The notes under the pieces are model-generated. The model worked only from the letters and a program-made list of their open reading frames with translations, made no database searches and was not told the DNA's origin. 64,000 nt of DNA. Source: Aurantiochytrium sp. KH105 (Eukaryota; Sar; Bigyra; Thraustochytrida; Thraustochytriidae). Numbering within the stretch: the first letter of the stretch is position 1; every line of letters starts with the position of its first letter. Positions 20,514 through 30,947 of this stretch are shown in pieces. Position numbers and translations under genes: made by a program. The stretch is from the NCBI GenBank assembly GCA_003116975.1, contig BGKB01000007.1, positions 124,001 through 188,000 on the forward strand, in the 5' to 3' direction.

Positions 20514-21881
20514 ATGCGCGTGCGGAGCCCGGTCTCGGCGCGCTCAGAGAGCGACGCGTGTCAGCAGACGCAGCGACGGCCGCTGCCGGCGCCCGCGAGG
20601 ACATGGCGCCTCGCGTCGTGCGCCGCCACCGTCGCTCTCAGCGTTCTCGTGGCCGTAGCGCTTTTCACGCGATTCGTCGGGCTCGAGCACCTCGTGAGCG
20701 GCCAGGGCGCTCTTGACGCGCACGACGAAGACAACAACTTCGCGAACAACGCTGAAACGCTACTCGTCGCGAATCGCGAGCGCGACCCTGCCGAACGAGG
20801 GGTCTTCAAGCGAAAGTTCGTCGCCGTCTTTCTGCACATTCACAAGAGTGGCGGGACGACAATGTGTTATCTAGCATGCAAGCGAGAACGTGCCGTGCGT
20901 GACACAAACTGCAACATGTATGGCGGCGAGGAGCGCATTAAATTCTCCAACGGGTCTCCCGATGAGTTTGCAGGTCTAATTGACAAATATCACAAAGACA
21001 AGCGGCGCAGGCTCACCTTTCTCGCTAGCGAATGGTATTTGCCGGCACAGCTTCCGGAGCGAAACGACATCAAATACATGACGATGCTGCGCGATCCGCT
21101 TGCACGGATGGAGTCGCACTTTCACATGGCCTTTGAACAGGTGCTCAAACTCGTCAAGAACTCGCCTGGTACCTTCGCTTCGCGGCGACGCCACTACAGC
21201 GACGGAATGCCCTCGTGGCAAGATCTCCGTCGTGTGAGCAAATCTACGAACTCTGCGAGTTCCATTCGTTTATACTTTGCGCTCAATGTACCCGACAACT
21301 GGCAAACCCGGGCAGTGTGTGGACCAGCCTGTGCCAAAGTCCCGTTCGGGAGGCTCACAGATGAACACTATGAGATCGCGCGGTATCGTCTCGAGCATGA
21401 CTTCGCTGTCGTTGGCATCCTCGAACACTTTGAGACAAGTATCACGCTCATTCACGACTTGCTTCAATGGAGAGGCAATAGCAGCGATGAGTTTCGAGAA
21501 CATCACGGCACGAACCACGGCGGCCTCAGCGCTCTTGCGCGTCTCGAGGAAAATACGGCTGGTGATCCTCAGCTTCTGGACTTTGCCAAGTGGTGGCACG
21601 CCGTCAATCTCTACGACATCCGACTCTACAATGTCGGTCGTAATATTCTCCAGCGGCAAGCCGCAGCAGCTGGATTGAAGGTGGACATGGGTCCTGATGC
21701 CGCCCAAGAATTTGTGTCGCCTGATGGATCCGTCATGTCTGAAGACGACCTCCGCGCGATGCTTGATGCCAATGTCGATACCCGAAACTGTACAACACAA
21801 TGCTGTCTCGAGAAATGCGCGCCGATTGGCACCTTTTGGATGAAAACAGCTGTTGAGCTCGGAATGGCGCCATCATCTTGA
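20514..21881 (+). CDS. ST6: type II membrane sulfotransferase, subtype A
   Basis: 455 aa from the ATG at 20514. The signal anchor is ASCAATVALSVLVAVALFTRF (about residues 33-53). PAPS loops are FLHIHKSGGTTMC and MLRDPLARMESHFHMAFEQ; the RDP form is nearer the classical family than the RNP of its paralogues. It shares subtype A blocks with ST1: SEWYLPAQLPERNDIKYMTM, VCGPACAKVPFGRLTDEH, FAKWWHAVNLYDIRLYN. The C-terminus has CTTQCC...CAPIGTFW and, unlike the others, ends without a last cysteine. So the subtype A genes flank the array while subtype B genes fill it. Confidence 0.84.
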   Translation: MRVRSPVSARSESDACQQTQRRPLPAPARTWRLASCAATVALSVLVAVALFTRFVGLEHLVSGQGALDAHDEDNNFANNAETLLVANRERDPAERGVFKRKFVAVFLHIHKSGGTTMCYLACKRERAVRDTNCNMYGGEERIKFSNGSPDEFAGLIDKYHKDKRRRLTFLASEWYLPAQLPERNDIKYMTMLRDPLARMESHFHMAFEQVLKLVKNSPGTFASRRRHYSDGMPSWQDLRRVSKSTNSASSIRLYFALNVPDNWQTRAVCGPACAKVPFGRLTDEHYEIARYRLEHDFAVVGILEHFETSITLIHDLLQWRGNSSDEFREHHGTNHGGLSALARLEENTAGDPQLLDFAKWWHAVNLYDIRLYNVGRNILQRQAAAAGLKVDMGPDAAQEFVSPDGSVMSEDDLRAMLDANVDTRNCTTQCCLEKCAPIGTFWMKTAVELGMAPSS

Positions 21882-23406
21882 TTGACAGAGAACAAACGCA
21901 GCAAGTACTGCTGACTGACCGGACAGTGGGCTATTTCCGGGTTTGCTCTCCTTCCGGAAGCTTAGCTCTCTTCCCGGATGGATTGGCTGGCTCATGCCTC
22001 AGCGCCAACGAGCACTTCTTATCAATGAAATGGATGGTGGTTGCTCCACAAATGTGCGATTGAGGACAATGCAATCCGTCATGCGATGGGCGTCGAAGGT
22101 TCCTGCTTTCCCTCCACTTCGACCTGCTTTCCCTCCACTTCGACCCCCCCCCCCTTTTTCCATCCTTGTTCATGAATTGCGGCGTGGCCCTTTGCAGTGC
22201 GCCCGCAAAACCAACGGTCGTCTCACATCTGCTTCTTCTATTTCCTGTTCCTCCAATTCTCGCACGCCGCGGCAGCATGTTTGCACAACTCATGGTAGTA
22301 ACGATCGTGCCGTGCATGCTTGGGCTCCCTCATGCGACGGGGAGCTTGATAATAAGAACAAAATCGCTGCGCGCGCCGCGTAGCTGCAGCTGCGCGCACG
22401 CGGCGCGCGCCGCAACGGCAGAGCGGAGAAAAGAGGAGGTGGAGGGCCGGCCGGCAAGACTAGCCTAGGAAGGGGGGACACATTTTTCATTCCTCTTAAC
22501 TTTTTTATGTTTGTTTTGGGACGATTTTGCGGAAAAAGACCTCGCCAAGGGTGAGCGAGACTTACTCGTCGCGTAGGGCGCCCACTGCACGTGAGATGAA
22601 CGAGGGACGCCATCTCTGCTGCAGATGCGGCACCGTGACGCGACAACGCAAGCTGGCAGGCAAGCAACTGCAAGCAAACAAGCAAGCAAGCACGCAAGTT
22701 TGAGTCAGCAATTCAGGTGACCATACAAGAGAAACCGAACAATGGCCAACACGTACAGACTCCATGCGCTGCGCTGCGCTGCGTCGGTTAGGGAGCCGCG
22801 CCATCAAGGCGGTCGTCTTACGGTATCTGAGGTGCTGGTGTGTCAGTTTCCTCCCCTACTTTGTCAACTTTAAAAATCGAGGTTTCTCGCTTCTTTGCGT
22901 CTCCACCAACTGTCTTTGCTGCCACTTATACTCATGTCGCTAATGCTCTCCACCTTGAACTCCCCATTCTCGAGAACTCCGCGGCCCCGAGGTCCATCTT
23001 TCGGCGGGCTTTTCAACCGTTTCAGTCTCCCTCATCGAAAATGAGCCACGGCAACTAGCCAGTCAGACATACAGCCAGCACTCTTGTACGCCCGTGCGCG
23101 CACTAGTAGTAAGAGGATGGAGTACAGGCAGGACGTTCGAACCAACGATCACAACGGTAGTTCATTTCATGGAAGCGAAGCGAAAAGAGCCCTCCCTCAA
23201 AAAGCGAGCGACAAGCAGGCAGGCAGGCAGGCAGGCAGGCACGGACAGGCATCTCTCACCAAAACAATCACAACACAACGAAAGCAAATCGATAACGCGA
23301 ACGCCAAGGACAATCAGCCAAATAGAAGTGGGAGCCGTCGAGCGAAGGCAAGAAGAGAGGAGAAGAATCTGCTGGAGCAGTCAGCTACGCCACGCACAAA
23401 GCAAGA
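21882..23406. other. 1.5 kb intergenic region
   Basis: No gene seen. It holds a perfect 21-bp tandem pair (CCTGCTTTCCCTCCACTTCGA split across 22102-22122 and 22123-22143) followed by poly-C, and a (GCAG)n run near 23215-23240. It probably contains the ST6 3' end and the promoter of the first cysteine-rich gene. Confidence 0.5.
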
Positions 23407-24498
23407 ATGGCGCGCCAGGCCTTACTTTCACTCTTCCTTGCAGCCTTGCTGCTCGTGACTGCGCAGGCGCAACACCTGCGCAACCTTCGCAGACGCAGGC
23501 GAAAGTCGGACTCCACTAGCGTTCCGGAAATTTGCGAATTCATCTACGAGCAGGACATTCTCGAGCAGTTCTCACAGTGCGCCAACGACGCTGAAGTGCT
23601 GGCCCAGGACGAGTTCGATTGCTCCGCCGATGAACTGCAAAACTATGATGCCTGCAGCTCGCGACCCGAGTGCTCTTGGTGGCACCTTCTCGGCCAAGAC
23701 CTTTGCATGCCGTACGTTCTAGTGATCACTCTTGCGCAGCCGACGCTGAAGCATTTGCGCAGATTGCATTTTTGGCCTGCCGCTTGCACACGAATAAAAC
23801 TAACATTGCGACCTTGCTCTCCCTATTCCTTCACTTTCATTTCGATACGCTCCCAGAAACCCATGCTTTCGGTACGTTGAGCCAAACAAACACCAGATAC
23901 ACGCTTTCGCAAACAAACAAGCAGCATTCCACTAACTTGCTCGAGGGTCTGCGTTCTACAGAATCAACAACGGTCTCTGCACGATCCAGAACACGGGCGG
24001 GCGCTGCGTCTGGTATACTCGCGAGCAGAACAAGGAGGTGCGTGGCATCAACGCCCCCGGATGCTACAAATCTCCTTGCAGCAATCCTCTTGATAACACG
24101 CCTAGTGGCTGTGCTGACAAGTCGGACGCGTTCTACGGGTAAGTTGAGCGAGACGATAAATCCAGCAAGATGATTATTGCAGTGGGCCTAACATTGTTGT
24201 CGGAAATGTATTGCTTTTTTGACCATGATCGCGATGCAGCTGCGTCTGGTGCCCAAAATACGAGGGTCAAGCCTATGGCTGCATGAACGCCAAGAGCACT
24301 TCGCAAGCGCAGTGCTGGAATGTGAACGGCCCTGGCACTTTGCCAGGCTGCAACGACTGCAAGCAGAAAAACTTTGGCACCTGCAAAGACTCCCAGTGCA
24401 GGCAGAATTGCTGCCAGTCCCCTCTCTGCCTCTGCGATCTGTCAGAAGGAGAGAGAGGGGTTGACGAGGTGGCCATCAACATTCTCTCTGGCCGCTAA
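23407..24498 (+). CDS. Secreted cysteine-rich protein 1 (three exons)
   Basis: Unrecognised family. Exons by hand: 23407-23711, 23962-24138, 24240-24498, giving 246 aa. The donors are CC|GTACGT and GG|GTAAGT; both acceptors end in CAG. The phases match the neighbouring paralogue exactly, which is the main support. The protein has a clear signal peptide (MARQALLSLFLAALLLVTAQA), then a polybasic run (LRNLRRRRRK) that could be a proprotein cleavage site. About 200 residues rich in Cys follow, including CVWYT, GCYKSPCSNPLDNTPSGC, CVWCPKY, GCMNAK and NCCQSPLC. An extracellular disulphide-stabilised role is inferred; no function is assigned. Tandem with cysteine-rich protein 2. Confidence 0.78.
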
Positions 24499-25091
<593 letters not shown>

Positions 25092-26256
25092 ATGCTGTGC
25101 GCAAAGGTGTTCTTACTGCTGGCGCTGGCCTTGGTCGCGCTCACGGTCAGCGTGGAGGCGGCGAGCCTGCGCCAAAATGTTCTCGAGACCCTGAACGAGC
25201 TCAACTCGCTGAGCTCGAGCGCCAGAGGGCGTCGTCGTCGTCGTCGCAGCAAGCCCAGTTCTGTGCCCCCTGTTTGCGAGGAAATCTACAACATGGAAAT
25301 GGCAACAACCTTTTCGGATTGTATCAATAGCGCGGAGGTAAAAGGTCAAACTGGCGTCGACTGCTCGGCCGCAGACATGCAGAATTATGATGCATGTGCT
25401 TCTAACCTCGCTTGCGTGTGGTGGCATCTCAACGACGACGTTCCCGATCAGTGCATGCCGTACGTTGAACTCGACTCTTGATGTCTGTACACTACTCGCG
25501 AAGGTTATATGTCATCTAACAAATTCTCTTTGCCCATGTGGAAAAAACAAACCTCTGCTTTGGGACTCGTATAATATCAGAAACCCCTGTTACCGGTAGG
25601 TCTCACGCTTGCGCTTTTTCAAAACGTGGACGTAGAAGAAGTGGCTAACCGCCCTCATTTTGACAAATTCAATGAACGTAGCATCAACAACGGTCTCTGT
25701 ACAATCCAGAACACTGGCGGACGTTGCGTCTGGTACACGCAAGAACAAAACGAACAAATCAATGGCGTCAAATCTCCGGGCTGCTACAAGTCTCCGTGCA
25801 GCAACCCGCTTGACAACACGCCGAGTGGATGCGAAGGAAAGAGCAATGACTTTTACGAGTACGTTTTCTAATCCCTCTTTCACTCAATCATTCATTCATT
25901 CATCAATCAAAAACTCTCAGGAACGTAGAACACTCACCCTCTTTCTCAAATTCTTCATTAGATGCGTTTGGTGCCCCAAGTACAAGGGTCAAGCATACGG
26001 CTGCATGAACGCCAAGACCGAGTCGAGCGCGCAATGCTGGAATATTAATGGCGTTGGGTCCACACCGGGATGCAACAACTGCATGCAAGAGGAGTTTGGA
26101 ACTTGCGAATCGGAGAAATGTAAGAAGAATTGCTGCCAGTCTCCCCTTTGCACTTGTGATCTCAGCGATACGTCCAAGCCCGGATCGCCTGGTACCGCGA
26201 TCAATATTATCATTCCGGATGATAGTACGACTCAAGATGTGAGCACTACCGAGTGA
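25092..26256 (+). CDS. Secreted cysteine-rich protein 2 (three exons, perhaps four)
   Basis: Paralogue of the preceding gene. Exons by hand: 25092-25459, 25682-25858, 25962-26256, giving 279 aa. The donors are CC|GTACGT and GA|GTACGT; the acceptors are GTAG and TTAG. Exon 2 is 177 nt, the same length as in the paralogue. The signal peptide is MLCAKVFLLLALALVALTVSVEA; a polybasic run (ARGRRRRRRSK) follows at about 50-60, then the same Cys pattern (CVWYT, GCYKSPCSNPLDNTPSGC, CVWCPKYKGQAYGCMNAK, NCCQSPLCTCDL). A possible extra intron at 26253-26351 (GTGAGT...TAG) would replace the last Glu and stop with a short tail ending at 26373. RNA data would decide. Function unknown. Confidence 0.77.
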
Positions 26257-26373
26257 GTACCACCAGCCTTCCACATTTCCTAACGAGAAATCAAAATCAG
26301 AACGTCACCTTTCCAATTTCTCTCTTCATCCTTTCTTTCAAAAACGAATAGCCCGCCAATGATCACCAACTAG

Positions 26374-26736
26374 CGGCGCGGGACCCCATCCCGAAGAATT
26401 GGACCCTGATCAGCACAGGTGGTATCATAGTACACACCCTTCGTTTTTGTCAAGGTGTGCACTCTCGAATTGAAGTATGGGTGGGATCCATTTGGGCTCA
26501 TCACGATATGTGTTCACCGGGCGCGAACCTCCGCGGGCGTCCAGGTCTTGAGCAGGCTGGCGGGAAGGCTCCAGCCAGGCTGGGCCAGCCCATGCCGCAC
26601 GGCAGACCAGGAGCTCGCGGGTTTGGCACCGAGGGCCGTCTTGTGTCTGCGCCTGGCAACCGGCCAGGCGGCTCTCCTTGCCATCGGCGGAGCCCGCCTT
26701 GCCGCTGCAGACGCAACAGGTCCAAGACGAGCGGAG
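26374..26736. other. Intergenic region before the orphan basic protein
   Basis: About 360 bp, open in the frame of the next gene from a GTG at 26455 but with no conserved features. It may be 5' leader or promoter. Confidence 0.4.
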
Positions 26737-27912
26737 ATGTTGGTGCAGCAGGACCTCGTCGTGACGAGCGCTCGCTCGACAAGGTCCCGGGAAGACACGG
26801 TCGATGCGAGCCGCAGAATGCAGCGAGGTGCCACGTGGCCCCCGCCTGGACAATCAGGCTTCGACAGTGTCGCGGGGACCATGCAGACTGCCTTTGCAGC
26901 GTACTCAATCAAGCTAGCGCTCCCGCGCACTCCCAAATACGAGGTTCGCAAGCAAAAGGTGGTGCGACTGCAACGATCTCTTGCGCGAAAGCAAACCGTG
27001 AAAACTAGAGCGCCGCGAAAGGGTTTGAACAAAACGATAGCGAAGCGACCATCATCAGCAAAAGCCGCCGTGATTGTCAAAAACGACGGCACCGTGGCAT
27101 GGCGAAGATGCGAGATTTCGAACAGCGCGTTAAAGCCCAATGCCCCAAGCATCTCAGCTACCAAACAACAGGTGGTGCTGGAGACCAAAAAACGAGCCAT
27201 CAAAATTGCTCCGCTCGAGGCAAAGGCAGTCTCCGGCACAAGCCCCTTGCCTTCCGCAACATGTACAAAGACAGCCACGAATGCTAGAAGGCGCCGCGTC
27301 GAGACGATTGCGGCAGAATCTTTTGGGGAAAAGATCAAACACGAGACCCAGCAGGAAAAGTATACGCGTCTGCCGAGTTACCTGGGGGCTCAGAGTCAAA
27401 CGACGCGCGCAAGCGAATCGAAAAGGCTCCCAGAGTCCTTGGTAAGACCCAACAAACAGCTTCAGCATCTTGAACAAGGGAGCGAGCGGCAATTGACTCC
27501 CCAGCAACGGCAACGCGAGCAGCAACATGAGCAGCAGCAGCAAAAGCAAAAGCAGCCGTGCGAGCTGGAGCAAAAGCAGCAAAAGCAGTCGCGAGAGAGC
27601 GGAAAAGTGACCCCGGCCAAGCAAGAAGAAATCAAGCAAACCCCTGCAGATCAAGAAGCTCAGCGCAGGCGTATCCACGCCCAAATCCAACGCGCGCGCG
27701 CGCGCGTCCAAGAAGAAAAGATGCGCATCGCCGAGGCTGAGCGCGCGACACGGGTCGAGGCCGAGCGCGTCCGGGCTGCAGCTCGCGATTGCATCAAGGA
27801 GCGCATCCGCGCAAAAGACCATGCGCGCCGGCTCGTGTACGCCAAGAACAAACTCATACGCTCGTTTCTTGAAGCGCAAAACCCGGTCACAGCTGTGCCG
27901 GTTGCGCCGTAA
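26737..27912 (+). CDS. Orphan basic protein with Gln-rich coiled coil
   Basis: 391 aa from the ATG at 26737; in-frame ATGs at 26818 and 26881 are alternatives. I do not recognise a family. The first two thirds are Lys/Arg/Ser/Thr-rich and probably disordered. A Gln-rich segment (QQRQREQQHEQQQQKQKQ) follows. The last 100 residues form a likely charged helix (RRRIHAQIQRARARVQEEK, AEAERATRVEAERVRAAAR) ending in a short hydrophobic tail. This pattern is common in cytoskeletal, centrosomal or chromatin-linked proteins, but nothing specific can be claimed. Same-strand neighbour of the cysteine-rich pair and convergent with the SGNH protein, with about 125 bp between 3' ends. Confidence 0.5.
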   Translation: MLVQQDLVVTSARSTRSREDTVDASRRMQRGATWPPPGQSGFDSVAGTMQTAFAAYSIKLALPRTPKYEVRKQKVVRLQRSLARKQTVKTRAPRKGLNKTIAKRPSSAKAAVIVKNDGTVAWRRCEISNSALKPNAPSISATKQQVVLETKKRAIKIAPLEAKAVSGTSPLPSATCTKTATNARRRRVETIAAESFGEKIKHETQQEKYTRLPSYLGAQSQTTRASESKRLPESLVRPNKQLQHLEQGSERQLTPQQRQREQQHEQQQQKQKQPCELEQKQQKQSRESGKVTPAKQEEIKQTPADQEAQRRRIHAQIQRARARVQEEKMRIAEAERATRVEAERVRAAARDCIKERIRAKDHARRLVYAKNKLIRSFLEAQNPVTAVPVAP

Positions 27913-28037
27913 GATAAGGTACATTGATTCCTGATCAACTTGCTAAACTCCATTTGATCCCCTTTGAATCCCTGTTTGCCAAAGAAAATCAGGACAGATT
28001 ACTCACAGTGGCGCGAGGAAATGTTTTTGGGATTGCT

Positions 28038-30947
28038 TCAAAGAGCGATGCCAATCACTCTGGATAACTGCTCCGCAAGTTCAGCACCAGCAAGCGTCTG
28101 CACTTTGGCCAAAGCCTTTGAAAGTATACGCTCCACCTCACTCCAGGGTTCGCCCTGTGCACTCGACGTGGTCGCGAGGATATCGTTGATGTCTGCAGGT
28201 GAAAGCACGGAGCAAATGCGGCTAAAGTTGTCCACGAGCATGATCTCCATGTCGATGCGCTTGTTCATGTCATGCTTCGGAACGCCAGCAATGGTCCCCA
28301 GCTCTTCCTTGGCCGAGTACTGCTGCTTCATACTGCTTGTCGAAGGATCCGAAGGTCTCAGGGGAGGATATAATGCGTTGGTGCGCCGTTTCTTCGCCTG
28401 CGCACCTTCAAATTTCTTGTTTGCTCTCTTGCGAGGGACGTTCAAACTTCCCTTTGCGCGCTGACGCGGAGCAAGGGGAATGGACGAAGAGGAAACACTG
28501 AGAGAACGAGTGCCCGCGAGGTCGGCCTCATCATGTGAAGCAGAGCCAGCAGGACCAACATTCGACAACGGGTCCAAGCCTAATCCCCCCGCCCTCGCTT
28601 GGCGCTGCCGTTGCTGCTGACTCAAGGGAAGCTGCAATGATCCAGGCAGTTCAGGCAGAAGACCACTCGCCGCTGCCGCGTGCACGCGCGCCAGCTCCAC
28701 CTCCTCCGGCGTAGGACCGAGTTCCCGGTGGAAAATAGACCAAACTGCGTCTGCGTACAGCTCGTTCGCCTCCTCAGTGACGTGAATCCCATCAATCGAG
28801 GAGGACATGTCCACGGGCGCCTCGGCGTACAGGAAATCGTGCTCTTCGCACATTTGCTTATAAGCTCGTGAAAAGTCCTGAGCGATATGAGCTGAAGAAT
28901 CATCGTACCCAAGCTCGCGCGCGAGTGCATTCAAATTGACTTGCGGCGGGCACACGACAATGATGCGCAGACCTGAGCGAAAAAAGGGATTCTTTGCATG
29001 AATTTCGCGCGCAGCCAAAGGCACACGGGCGCAGCTCTTGGCAATCTGACGAGCGTCGAGACGAGTCCTCGCCTTGACGCGTTTTCGAATGCTTGTGCGC
29101 AGATCATTGGTCCCAAGAAGCACGACTAGCCATTTGGGACACGCGCTAATGAACTCTGGAACAAAGTGATCCAGACCATTAAAGTCGTGTGGTTGCGCTC
29201 CTGTTAGCCATTCGCCGTTCCCGTCGTCGTCCAAGGCTGTTGTGCGGCTGCAGAGTGCCGACTCCACTACCTTCAAGTTGTACTGGTCCAGACGTTTCGT
29301 CAACAAACGAGGCCATGTCTTTTCGTATCGGCCCGTGTAATTGTGTGCCATGCCCCAAGTAATGGAGTCTCCATAAAAGAGCACTGCCCCGTCTGTCATG
29401 AGTTCGCTTTCCTTGTCAGCGGTCTCAGTGGACATCTGTTTACAAAACCCCAAATGTTCCTTTGTCGCTTCTCCTTCATCGTCACTTTCGCTCGTCTCGC
29501 TGCGGCTCTTGCTGCTACTGCTGCTGCTTTCGTCGCTACTGTCACTGTCGAGGGATACGCCTCCTCGATGTTTTCGCCGGGGCTTCTTGGCGGCTTCAAT
29601 CTTGCTCTTCGGAGGCGAGGCCCGAACGGCTCGAGCAGCGGCAAGCGTGATTCTGACAGGTCTCTCCTCCTCTTCGCTCGCTTCTTCTTCGTCTCCGATA
29701 TCGTCCTCTCCTCTTTGCTCGAGCTCTTCTTCATCTTCGTGCTCGGCGCGTGACCAAGGCCTTCTCTTGCGAGGCAAGGGTGCGGCTTTGGCTCTGGCTC
29801 TTTTGGAAGAGATCGTCCCTCGTTCCGTGCGATTAGAGATGGACCCCGCCTGGTCAACCTCGAGGATGTTTTTGAGAGAATAGGTCCTGCTAGATCTCTG
29901 ACGATCGTGTCGGCCGGGAGATGCTTCCTTCTTGACCCTTTGGGGGACTCGCTCTTTGCCCAGGCCACGTGTGGCTGGCCCAACATCAAATCCAGTGGCG
30001 CTCGACCGAAGTTTCCTTCGCGTTGAGTTGGTTTTTTGATCGCTGCGCTGATTTCTGCCACTGCTGCGACTTTGTCGGCTCGCGCTTGGCGATAGAGATT
30101 TGGAAGACAGCCCGGAGGTATTTCTGCGACTTTGACGCGTCGCTCGAGCAATCTTACCGGAAACATGGTCTACCTCACTATCTTCCTCTTCGTCGTCGTC
30201 GTCGTCGTCATCGTTTTCGTCGCCGTTCTCACCTCCCTCGCCGGAGTCAGACCCGCCCGCGTCCACTTCGAAAAAGTCATCATCATCGTCGTCATCATGG
30301 AGATGGTCTTCCTCCCCGTCACTTTCCTCCTCTTCTTGCAAGCGCGCTCTTGCCGCTGCTGCCGCTGCCGCGGCGACAGCACGTCTTGGTCTTCTCTGGG
30401 ACGGCGACGCCTCGCTGTGCAAACTGGCTCGAGCGTTGCGCAAGCGCCGCCTTGATCTTGATCGCTCATTTCCGTCTGCGTTGCCATGTCTGAAGTCGCC
30501 CCCTTCATCGTCTGTGTCCTCGGGGCTGGCTTCGTCGCTCGTGGCCTCGTCCTCGTCCCCGGCGCCGCCCTTGCCCTTCGCCGCGGCGGCGGCCAGCCTC
30601 CTTCGCGGCGACACTCTGTTCGCGGCGCCCCTCCCGTTCGCCCTCCTCGCTCGTTTCTGCGCTCCGCCGGCGCCCCTCGCGCGCCCGTCTTCGCCCTCGC
30701 CCTCGCCCTCGGCCGCGCCGCCGTCGCCGTCGCCGTCGCGGTCGCCGTCGCGGTCCTCGTCGCGGTCCGCGTCGCCGTGCTCGCGCTCGCCGTCGCGGCT
30801 GCTCTTCCTGCCGCCGCGCGCGCGCGTGTCGCGGCCGCCTTCTCCGCGGCCGCCTTCGCCATCGTCGCCGTCCTCGAGGCCGCCGCGCCCGCGCTGCCCG
30901 CGCCGCCGCCCGCGCCGGTGCCGCGGCGTCCCCTGCGTCTGGCCCAT
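28038..30947 (-). CDS. SGNH/GDSL hydrolase domain inside a long charged protein
   Basis: 969 aa from the ATG at 30947; the frame runs on to a TTG at 31154. About 500 N-terminal residues are low-complexity: Arg/Gly/Asp-rich, then acidic (DDDDDDDFFEVD), then basic Ser-rich with nuclear-localisation-like KKPRRK. From about residue 517 there is a clear SGNH hydrolase: GDSIT (Ser nucleophile), the Gly and Asn blocks (LLGTNDL), and DGIHVT with the catalytic Asp/His. Family members are esterases or lipases, often of acetylated carbohydrates. The C-terminal 190 residues are basic, then helical. An ATG at 29435 or 29399 could make a separate hydrolase-only product. The N-terminus is unusual for this family, which is mostly secreted or cytosolic. 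Confidence 0.72.
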   Translation of the reverse strand: MGQTQGTPRHRRGRRRGQRGRGGLEDGDDGEGGRGEGGRDTRARGGRKSSRDGEREHGDADRDEDRDGDRDGDGDGGAAEGEGEGEDGRARGAGGAQKRARRANGRGAANRVSPRRRLAAAAAKGKGGAGDEDEATSDEASPEDTDDEGGDFRHGNADGNERSRSRRRLRNARASLHSEASPSQRRPRRAVAAAAAAAARARLQEEEESDGEEDHLHDDDDDDDFFEVDAGGSDSGEGGENGDENDDDDDDDEEEDSEVDHVSGKIARATRQSRRNTSGLSSKSLSPSASRQSRSSGRNQRSDQKTNSTRRKLRSSATGFDVGPATRGLGKERVPQRVKKEASPGRHDRQRSSRTYSLKNILEVDQAGSISNRTERGTISSKRARAKAAPLPRKRRPWSRAEHEDEEELEQRGEDDIGDEEEASEEEERPVRITLAAARAVRASPPKSKIEAAKKPRRKHRGGVSLDSDSSDESSSSSSKSRSETSESDDEGEATKEHLGFCKQMSTETADKESELMTDGAVLFYGDSITWGMAHNYTGRYEKTWPRLLTKRLDQYNLKVVESALCSRTTALDDDGNGEWLTGAQPHDFNGLDHFVPEFISACPKWLVVLLGTNDLRTSIRKRVKARTRLDARQIAKSCARVPLAAREIHAKNPFFRSGLRIIVVCPPQVNLNALARELGYDDSSAHIAQDFSRAYKQMCEEHDFLYAEAPVDMSSSIDGIHVTEEANELYADAVWSIFHRELGPTPEEVELARVHAAAASGLLPELPGSLQLPLSQQQRQRQARAGGLGLDPLSNVGPAGSASHDEADLAGTRSLSVSSSSIPLAPRQRAKGSLNVPRKRANKKFEGAQAKKRRTNALYPPLRPSDPSTSSMKQQYSAKEELGTIAGVPKHDMNKRIDMEIMLVDNFSRICSVLSPADINDILATTSSAQGEPWSEVERILSKALAKVQTLAGAELAEQLSRVIGIAL

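Noticed and set aside
26514-27338. 274-codon minus-strand open frame
   Set aside because: No recognisable domain. The plus-strand frame has a more natural charged-protein composition and longer continuity, although that gene is itself uncertain.
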